Of a stretch of DNA of 11,909 bases, positions 6,801 through 11,909 are shown in pieces. The notes beneath the pieces are model-generated. The model ran no database searches and had not been told where the DNA came from. It saw nothing but the letters and a program-made list of their open reading frames with translations. The stretch spans positions 1-11,909 of the forward strand of contig LT649892.1 in assembly GCA_900128395.1 (NCBI GenBank), written 5' to 3'. This DNA comes from Stramenopiles sp. TOSAG23-2 (taxonomy: Eukaryota; Sar). Each line of letters opens with the position of its first letter. The stretch's first letter is position 1. A program made the position numbers and the translations under genes.

Positions 6801-9215
6801 TATTTTTTTATTACTACTACTATTACGGATGGAAGAAGAAGTTGTTGCTGTCTTTATTGTATCGTTCATAATATTATCACTTTCGTGCATCATAGTGCTA
6901 TTTACTGTGATTATCATGTTTGTATTTTCTGTAATAGGTTTCCGTTCCGGTGATAATGGCATTTCTAGCTCTTTTTCTTTCATTTCAAGATTTAATTTCT
7001 TATTTTGCAATTGTAAACGACGTACAGTAGCATCCAAAGTCGAAACTTGGGCATTTTGAACCCTCAGTTGCTCTTGTTGAGCACGTACAATAGCTTCTAA
7101 TTCTTCGTTTAAATAGTGATTATCACTATTTGTAGCATGGGCATTTTGTGTAGTTCTCAAATCATGTGGATTAAAATTATCAATTGGAGGGTCCATCAGA
7201 CAATCCAATAAAATGTTGTAATATATTAACTCATTTGAAATATTTGAGCTTATGTTTAACTCATGAATTAAATTTTGTATATCATTTGGCGATATATTAT
7301 GATCCAAAGTTTGCAACGATTGCAAAAGTCCATTAACACTAACGAGGGAATTATTTGCAGAAATAGTACTGCCATCAATATTATCATTATTATTATTGTC
7401 ATTTGTTGGCTCTTCGCATATAACAAGTAGTGCCTGTAAATCATCGACTGCTACTGCGTATGGAACCTTTCGTTCTGCAGCGACAGATTGTAATGATTGT
7501 ATAATTTTTGTTAACCACGGTAATGTATTATTGTTTTTTCTATTTGAATTTTTTTTTTTCTTTGAGATTTTTGATGTACGATTTTTTATTCTACTAGCGC
7601 TATATTGCGTTGATTTTTTCTTTTTCACACCATTTTTTTTATTATTTATACGAGAGGCAAGTGTATCTTGTAATTCATGGACTAGATCCGTCAAACGCTG
7701 ATTTTCTTTTAATACATGAGTTCTTTGTACTTTCAGTACACGAATCGTATCTTTAAACTCATTTACATATCCATTTGCATCTCTATCCATTCCATTTTCC
7801 AAATTATTATTTCCTATTGATGGTGGTGAATTGACTCGGTAATCAAGCATTTCTTTCAAGCGTGTAACTTCCAATTTACATTCTTCTAATTCGATTAATG
7901 TTTCTTTCAACTTAACACCGCGTTGTTCGCGTTTTAAATCGTGTAATTCCTTGTTTTTTTTCTTAAGATTGTCTGTTAATGCGTACACCTGCCTTTGTAA
8001 TCTAGCGACTAATTTTGCATTTGACGTGTCAACAATTGAAGGTGCATTATTATTGTTATTTCCATGGCCACCATTGCCATTATCACCACCAGCCTCTCTT
8101 GTTAATGCAGCTGTAATTGCAGCAGCAGCTTTACCTAATGTCGTTTCAACTTGTTCATCTTTTTTCTTTGCTTGGCGTTCTAAACGTGCAACTTTTGTTT
8201 TCATTAATTTTAATTCCTCCTCTGCTTTTGTAGCAATACGTTTTAATTGTATCAATTTCATATATTGTTCCTCTTTTTCCATTTTATCCCATGGGCCTTT
8301 TCTTTTCCTTCTAGACCTTGGGGTTCTTCCACCACCACTAATGTTATGCATGGATTTAGAACGAGGTGTTCTATTATTAATACCACCACTGTTGCTATTT
8401 CTATGATTATTGTTACTATTAACGTTACTACTGCCACCATATACATGAAGAATTGAACCATTTGCCGTCAATAAACGTGCAGGCATTTCCCCAACGCCAT
8501 ATTGACTGCTGATATTATTACTATTATTATTTTCACCTTTTAACCAACTATAACTATCTCCTCGTTGAACTTTTTTATTTTTTCTCTTGTTGTTATCTCT
8601 CGATGGTATACGTGGTTTTGCACTACTTGGACGTTTAAAACGCCGGCGAGTGGTATTAGCTGTGCCAGGACGATGCACTACTCGACGCCTTGAACCAACA
8701 CCGCTATTATTATTAACAGGCGTTGCTGCACGCTTATTACTCGCTTTATTAGAGTTATTACCACGAGCATGTGATGCACTTTTTGGCCTACGCGACGATT
8801 TACCTGGTCGTCTAGGTTGGGTTATGTTACTAATACTTGGTTTTGAACTTGATTGGTCGTTGTTTTTCCTCTTGTAAACTTGCCGTCCGTGATTGTTCTC
8901 GCCATTGCTCTTGTTATTATTAGTATTATTATTATTTATTTGCTCTAACTTATCGTTTAATATATTTGTACATGTTTTCGTTTTTATATCAAATGTCCAA
9001 CCTTCATTATTTTTACTGGTAAATTCTATTGTATTACCTTCTACATTAAAATGACATGTACGCGCTTTTACAAATAAGTCATCTTGGCCAGACCATATGC
9101 ATTCGCTTGTACTGGTTATAAATAAAGACAAAATACCTTTTCTATCGTTTAATACTGCACGTAATGTTTTATCAGCGGATAAAAATATTTGCTCTGGGTG
9201 ATCTGACTCTTCCAT
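3852..9215 (-). CDS. Giant coiled-coil EF-hand protein with N-terminal bulb-lectin-like domain
   Basis: The protein has 1787 residues in one uninterrupted frame. Residues about 9-85 resemble a bulb-type lectin (B-lectin) fold: two 'L......W' beta repeats, with W41 and W73, but without the QxDxNxVxY sugar site. Residues about 105-310 are basic and Ser/Asn-rich with RPKSASHAR, RPSSAKPR and RTPRSKS motifs, like those of ciliary or microtubule proteins. Coiled coils lie near 310-520, 697-750 and 899-965, between Lys-rich and Asn/Thr/His runs. Five EF-hand pairs follow. Well-formed loops are at D1136-E1147, D1243-E1254, D1353-E1364, D1389-E1400, D1448-E1459 and D1592-D1603; degenerate loops are near 1098, 1279-1290, 1484 and 1626. 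The tail (from about 1650) is acidic and Lys/Glu-rich. An in-frame TAA at 9240-9242 supports this ATG. It is likely a Ca2+-responsive cytoskeletal scaffold; that role is inferred. Confidence 0.9.
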   Translation of the reverse strand: MEESDHPEQIFLSADKTLRAVLNDRKGILSLFITSTSECIWSGQDDLFVKARTCHFNVEGNTIEFTSKNNEGWTFDIKTKTCTNILNDKLEQINNNNTNNNKSNGENNHGRQVYKRKNNDQSSSKPSISNITQPRRPGKSSRRPKSASHARGNNSNKASNKRAATPVNNNSGVGSRRRVVHRPGTANTTRRRFKRPSSAKPRIPSRDNNKRKNKKVQRGDSYSWLKGENNNSNNISSQYGVGEMPARLLTANGSILHVYGGSSNVNSNNNHRNSNSGGINNRTPRSKSMHNISGGGRTPRSRRKRKGPWDKMEKEEQYMKLIQLKRIATKAEEELKLMKTKVARLERQAKKKDEQVETTLGKAAAAITAALTREAGGDNGNGGHGNNNNNAPSIVDTSNAKLVARLQRQVYALTDNLKKKNKELHDLKREQRGVKLKETLIELEECKLEVTRLKEMLDYRVNSPPSIGNNNLENGMDRDANGYVNEFKDTIRVLKVQRTHVLKENQRLTDLVHELQDTLASRINNKKNGVKKKKSTQYSASRIKNRTSKISKKKKNSNRKNNNTLPWLTKIIQSLQSVAAERKVPYAVAVDDLQALLVICEEPTNDNNNNDNIDGSTISANNSLVSVNGLLQSLQTLDHNISPNDIQNLIHELNISSNISNELIYYNILLDCLMDPPIDNFNPHDLRTTQNAHATNSDNHYLNEELEAIVRAQQEQLRVQNAQVSTLDATVRRLQLQNKKLNLEMKEKELEMPLSPERKPITENTNMIITVNSTMMHESDNIMNDTIKTATTSSSIRNSSSNKKIKKKNKSSILKQSHHHTTTTTTSSSSNNNNNNKNNVNDIQTSRPVSSIGHSRRGRKQNASKVNTTKKLKFSPQPPPSKMKTQEAPTTRNNVESPVEKEYLEDHQAVLNRRRALLEKRRKLESDVIQQSEKRRQDRLQAMKAEKEDDDRRKTIAKEMENSLRENGHDMTSVGTPLGSQQTNVNFSTGVENNEKDTSKKKEKKNGEPVRLTAIEAMKVAASNQREEEEKKLMLAMQSQDNFDNQFVEKNSPNMIRGTHLSNNNNNIEMDEKKLDAKLKELLKQAIASGSFAQEASKIENNGTISLEHLKTSIDMVKGVEEINAAQIDWFVHKLDVNGYQSVDYRELLYFVYGTEILPESAKPRGSSNNNNTKHTDDNKKETDEEIENNASPKNNNNLTERQKQVELEFRVSATATKLKKIFIEVINSGNASDFREIFEIIDDDRSGTVTRGEFAKVLNDIDFKISKDVENSLLSRFDKDGNGTINYRAFLRFCTDSASIQHSDLGISMQAAEKVRKTLRRIINENEDGDHMNGFSNDDGLKNVQSLFNGMDKDGEGTIDITEFREAMMRWGTGLTESEINIFGERFDYDGDGEVDYNEFLRFIFNDRQDVRWNGDMTTVRKLRKNYARAVSMDCEKDFEVAFKRYDFNDNGLITKEEFRSVLNDTWLELSDNDIDDILRRFEAEKSGKISYPVFINLCGGNLRVKHNDSSDSESNSSSSNDTFEAENYDNDQFESENQVQVAKVDVNKFTQSIEKIALHYAKHTYNESMTNLPEMNAIQKALDEIFKSFDFDGSGTVDKDDFLQCLLAMRIPASQAKSFLKEIGLNDNQIIEYEEFVTVISKHVNSSARTRKVESEQKEEVMDIIEEEEKKKKTKKMVVKEGKKKAETVIEEKDDDEQELLMLQQELKKLENLELKDDDSDDAMINPKNKEEAEIQRLEKMISNFEKDDALEDLEDVNYFNDNENGDYDDDDFEDSDKEYADDFE
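6725..6750. repeat. Perfect 26-bp palindrome made of (ACT)4(AGT)4 inside the EF-hand gene
   Basis: Four ACT triplets (6726-6737) meet six AGT triplets (6738-6755), so the centre is a perfect inverted repeat without a loop. It is flanked by ATT repeats on one side and ATG/ATC on the other. On the coding strand it gives His, Thr, Ser and Asn homopolymer runs in succession. Confidence 0.85.
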
Positions 9216-9241
9216 TATTATTATTATTATTATTATTATTT
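9214..9241. repeat. (ATT)9 microsatellite abutting the EF-hand gene start codon
   Basis: Nine ATT triplets (AAT on the coding strand) run directly into the ATG. On the coding strand they read TAA, eight ATA, then ATG. Repeat-length change would alter leader length but not the coding frame. Confidence 0.85.
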
Positions 9242-9928
9242 ATACAACGCACCCACTCCCTCTAATTCTATTTTTACAACAAATATATCTATCTTTATCT
9301 ACGCGTATTCCTAAATATGCAATATATATATATTGTGTCTAAACCTACAACAGATTGATGTACGATAATATTTTTTTCACTTCCTCTTCTTCTACTTTCT
9401 ATACTTTCTACTGTGTATATAAATTGTATTTTTTTTCCAACAAATAATCGCAGTTACACTTCTGATTTCCTTGTTGTGATGAATCGGGATAACGTTTTAT
9501 TATCTCTATAGCAGCAACACAGCATCGAGCTTCAATAAACAGAACACAGCATGGAGACGGAAACTGACTGTGCTGATCGTTGGTGATGTTGGTATAATAC
9601 TGTATGTATGTTATTATTATATGTTATTTACTATATATACATCATTGTTTTTTGCAACTATTGATGTGTTGTTACCAAGTATTAGTATGTTGCTGTTATT
9701 TTTTTATAATAATAGCACCAATAATACCACCATGGTATATTATTGTATTAGTACAGTAATTGTGCGCGAAAAATACAATAATAATAAAAATTATTACACA
9801 TTAGTATTCTCTATGGAACGGAAGGAGAATTGAAATAAAGAACAAACTAAACCGAGCAATTCATTCATTATTTGATATAACAGAAGTATCCATTTTTTTA
9901 CATTAGTGATATAAGAGTAGAAGAAACG
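9216..9928. promoter_or_regulatory. Divergent promoter region between EF-hand and acidic coiled-coil genes
   Basis: A 713-bp A+T-rich spacer holds the 5' ends of two divergent genes. Visible features are an (AT)-rich stretch near 9320-9336, a pyrimidine tract at about 9379-9411 (a GA-rich tract on the minus strand), and TATATAA at about 9416-9422. An ATG at 9551 opens an 11-codon frame ending at 9586. The half nearer gene 4 (9583-9906) may be an intron. No RNA gene or conserved protein is seen; the hydrophobic frame at 9570-9833 begins at GTG and looks like chance. Confidence 0.5.
9583..9906 (+). other. Weak candidate 5' intron of the acidic coiled-coil gene
   Basis: A donor TTG|GTGATG at 9583 and an acceptor CCATTTTTTTACATTAG ending at 9906, with ATATAAC 27 nt upstream of the AG, would join a short exon (ATG at 9551, 32 nt) in frame to the sequence before the ATG at 9929. 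This adds 18 residues. The acceptor is good; the donor is mediocre. Confidence 0.25.
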
Positions 9929-11650
9929 ATGCCTACTCTATCAGATGAAGGAGAGGACCGGAAAGAATCGGAAGAAGAAGAAGAGGAGGAGGAGGAGGAA
10001 GCAGTGGAAGAAGAATCAGAAGAAGAAGACCAGCAGAAAGAAGTGGAAGACAACGATAAAGAAGAACAACAGAAATCAAATGTTAAAGAAAATGATGACT
10101 CAGAAGATAAGGCAGAAAACAAAGTAGAACATGAGCAAGAAATTGATTTATTTGCACTCGCAGAGAATGAAAAGTCTATGAAACATGGTGTTGAGGAAGA
10201 TAAAGAAGATGATGATGATATTAACAATTATGAAGCAGATGATGATGAAAAACGAAATAGAAAAATAAATCGTAACAGAGAAGATGTCGAAAACGAGGAA
10301 GAGATAGTAACAGAAGAGACAAATAATATGGCAAAGAAAAATTATAAAACAGAACGTAATAAGAAAGACAAAGAAGAAGAAGAAGAAGAAGAAGAAGAAG
10401 AGGAAGAGGAAAAAGTATCGCAATCTATAAAAAGAAGAAAGACCATGGATAAGGAAAAAAATTCATTTGTACATAATGAAAAATACCAAGTCAGATTTCG
10501 CAATTCGAAGAAATCACAAATATTGAGGGAAATTAATAATTTGTCAATGATATTGCAATCTGAGAAAAGTCCAACCTTTAATTTGACTAGAGAGCGTTTA
10601 AAATCGTTGGAAAATCAAATTGATGCGTTAAGGAAAACTTTGAAAATTGTACAAAATGAAATTGAAAAAGATTCGATAGAATATGAAAAAATAAAGAAAC
10701 AAACAGAGGAAGCGTTCGGGAAATTAAGTGAGCAAATCAAACCATTGTTAGCTCAGAAGAAGTTATTGGTGAAAGAAGTTCATGTGCAACGTGGGGATCT
10801 TGAACATAAAAAACGAGATGCAAATTTATACAAACATGCTTTAATTGGTGTTGAAAGAGAAATCGGACGGGTACGCCAAGAAAGGATTACTGCCACTGGT
10901 CGTGATGGTGAAATTGATAGAGCCATTCATAAGTCCATTTACAGTCTTATACAAAAAAGGGAAGAAATGAAAGAAATTGTGAATATGTTAATGAGGGTAT
11001 TTAATGCATATGATGATGGTTTGAAATCATTAGATCATATTGTTCAATTATGGAATAGTGTTCACAAAAACAACAACAACAACAATAACAATAACAATAA
11101 ACAACAAAAATCAAGTGCTGCTAGTGGGCTGAAAAGCTTCTTTGCTCGTTCAAATAACAACAACAATAATAAAGATAATGCAAAACATCGAGCGTCTACA
11201 CTCCAAGAGATTGAAACAATTGTTGCAAAATTATGTGATAAATTAAGTGTATGCAACGATATGGTAAGATATTTAGATAGAATCAAAGGTATCTCAAATA
11301 CAGCAAAAACAATAACATTACCAGCAACACGAGCCTACCAAAATTATAATAATGGTAATAACAACGACAACTATGTAAACAATAACGATGATGAAAAATA
11401 TTTAAAACTATCAAGTACAATTGAATTGTTAAATTATGCATCTATTGTATTAAAAGATTCATCATTACAATTTTTAGATTATTGTGAACTTCGTATGAAA
11501 AATAAAAAGCCCCAAGAATATTTAGAATTCTTAAGCAATCGTTTAACACAAATATGTCAATTAAATGGCATTAGTAGACATTCATTAAATAAATTACAAA
11601 GCTCTAGTCGAAGCATACAAATTAACAATTCCCAGCAAGGAAATTGGTAA
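9929..11650 (+). CDS. Acidic N-terminus, coiled-coil protein of unknown function
   Basis: The protein has 573 residues as read and belongs to no family I recognise. Residues 1-165 are dominated by Glu/Asp and Lys (poly-Glu near 15-30 and 150-160), then a KRRK basic patch at 168-171 that could act in nuclear import. A long helical region with heptad character spans about 190-375, followed by two Asn runs (about 377-387 and 408-415) separated by a KSFFARS segment. The C-terminal part (about 420-573) is predicted mostly helical and includes an IELLNYASIVLKDSSLQFLDYCE stretch split across Asn-rich loops. The acidic half suits a chromatin- or cytoskeleton-associated scaffold, but that is inference. 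The ATG at 9929 is the first in-frame start after the TAA at 9878; a spliced upstream start is possible. The TAA stop lies within TTG|GTAAAG, a strong donor sequence, and the same frame reopens downstream, so the C-terminus may be incomplete. Confidence 0.8.
   Translation: MPTLSDEGEDRKESEEEEEEEEEEAVEEESEEEDQQKEVEDNDKEEQQKSNVKENDDSEDKAENKVEHEQEIDLFALAENEKSMKHGVEEDKEDDDDINNYEADDDEKRNRKINRNREDVENEEEIVTEETNNMAKKNYKTERNKKDKEEEEEEEEEEEEEKVSQSIKRRKTMDKEKNSFVHNEKYQVRFRNSKKSQILREINNLSMILQSEKSPTFNLTRERLKSLENQIDALRKTLKIVQNEIEKDSIEYEKIKKQTEEAFGKLSEQIKPLLAQKKLLVKEVHVQRGDLEHKKRDANLYKHALIGVEREIGRVRQERITATGRDGEIDRAIHKSIYSLIQKREEMKEIVNMLMRVFNAYDDGLKSLDHIVQLWNSVHKNNNNNNNNNNKQQKSSAASGLKSFFARSNNNNNNKDNAKHRASTLQEIETIVAKLCDKLSVCNDMVRYLDRIKGISNTAKTITLPATRAYQNYNNGNNNDNYVNNNDDEKYLKLSSTIELLNYASIVLKDSSLQFLDYCELRMKNKKPQEYLEFLSNRLTQICQLNGISRHSLNKLQSSSRSIQINNSQQGNW
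9969..10030 (+). repeat. GAA/GAG-rich poly-Glu repeat
   Basis: An impure GAA/GAG run encodes the acidic N-terminal segment of gene 4. A purer (GAA)n run recurs at about 10372-10410. Confidence 0.75.
11062..11110 (+). repeat. AAC/AAT repeat encoding an Asn run
   Basis: Tandem AAC and AAT codons encode about ten Asn followed by Lys/Gln in gene 4. Mixed codons suggest an aged microsatellite or selection for the residue. Confidence 0.75.
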
Positions 11651-11671
11651 AGATTTAAATGAGGGTTATAA

Positions 11672-11909
11672 TCTAAAGGTATCATAATAATAATAACAAA
11701 AACATTTAGATTGATTAAAGAATGTGATTTACAACTTGATGAAGGAGTAGCTTTTTTAACTAACAAAGGAGAAACGCGATTGCAGGCAACACCGCCATTT
11801 AATGATGGAGCGGCTATATCTGAGACACATGACATGGAACACATCAGGAATGACTCTATTCGTCACACACCGGTTAAATCAAAAACAAATACACATACCG
11901 ATAAACGCA
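11672..11909 (+). other. Open frame in phase with gene 4, running off the window; possible further exon
   Basis: After stops at 11648, 11660 and 11669, the gene 4 frame is open for 79 codons to the window end. From about 11700 it reads as plausible hydrophilic protein (ECDLQLDEGVAFLTNKGETR, then ATPPFNDGAAISETHDMEHI). GTAAAG at 11647, TAATAAC at about 11691-11697, and CATTTAG ending at 11709 outline a 63-nt intron that keeps the frame, but the junction codon would be TGA. An alternative acceptor TTGCAG at 11785, with ACTAAC upstream, shifts frame and is also open. No AATAAA is present after the gene 4 stop. It is either an exon, part of the next gene, or 3' UTR. Confidence 0.35.

Noticed and set aside
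7951-8406. 151-codon plus-strand frame opposite the coiled-coil region
   Set aside because: Antisense shadow of the minus-strand gene; Leu/Ala/Pro runs reflect complementary codons, and no domain is seen.
3852-9215. Functional mannose-binding lectin at the N-terminus of the EF-hand giant
   Set aside because: The QxDxNxVxY residues needed for mannose binding are not present; only a fold-level resemblance is retained.
1834-9215. Genes 2 and 3 as one operon or one spliced gene
   Set aside because: Gene 3 ends with its own TAG and a nearby AATAAA, the proteins are unrelated, and the spacer has separate start signals.
9570-9833. Hydrophobic 87-codon plus-strand frame in the divergent spacer
   Set aside because: It starts at GTG, not ATG, consists of TA-rich residues without domain signal, and overlaps a possible intron.
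9898-10227. Poly-Ser minus-strand frame opposite gene 4
   Set aside because: Direct complement of the GAA/GAG repeat; no domain.
10148-10423. Poly-Phe minus-strand frame opposite gene 4
   Set aside because: Complement of the poly-Glu/Lys coding repeat; an artefact of composition.
251-11650. A non-standard genetic code
   Set aside because: TGA, TAA and TAG each end a gene, and none interrupts a supported frame, so the standard code fits.

Overview
This window comes from the nuclear genome of a unicellular eukaryote. Four long reading frames are rich in Asn, Ser, Glu and Lys runs encoded by trinucleotide microsatellites, which is typical of A+T-rich protist genomes. Proteins include RING, LON, EF-hand and type II membrane glycosyltransferase classes. 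Spacers are A+T-rich, and AATAAA signals lie just past three of the stops. The four frames end in TGA, TAA, TAG and TAA, so the standard genetic code applies. The lineage cannot be fixed from the sequence. RPxSA-type motifs and an EF-hand/coiled-coil giant hint at a flagellated protist, but this is inference.

Layout: (1) 251-1600 (+), a RING-HC plus LON-domain protein with a C-terminal membrane anchor, likely a membrane-bound E3 ubiquitin ligase. (2) 1834-3474 (-), convergent with gene 1, a type II membrane GT25-family glycosyltransferase whose C-terminus looks like a VHL beta-domain. Its true start may lie in a short upstream exon (3801-3810) joined by a 276-nt intron. (3) 3852-9215 (-), a 1787-residue protein with an N-terminal bulb-lectin-like fold, a basic RPxSA-rich region, coiled coils, five linker-plus-EF-hand-pair units and an acidic tail. 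(4) 9929-11650 (+), divergent from gene 3, an unrecognised protein with an acidic N-terminus and coiled coils. The reading frame reopens in the same phase after its stop and runs to the window end, suggesting an unresolved 3' intron or a further exon.

The genes share no obvious pathway and do not form an operon. Genes 1 and 2 share a 233-bp convergent terminator region. Genes 2 and 3 are tandem with a 377-bp spacer. Genes 3 and 4 share a 713-bp divergent promoter region. The main open questions are splicing at gene ends (candidate introns at 3525-3800, 9583-9906 and after 11646) and the unusual domain combinations of genes 2 and 3.
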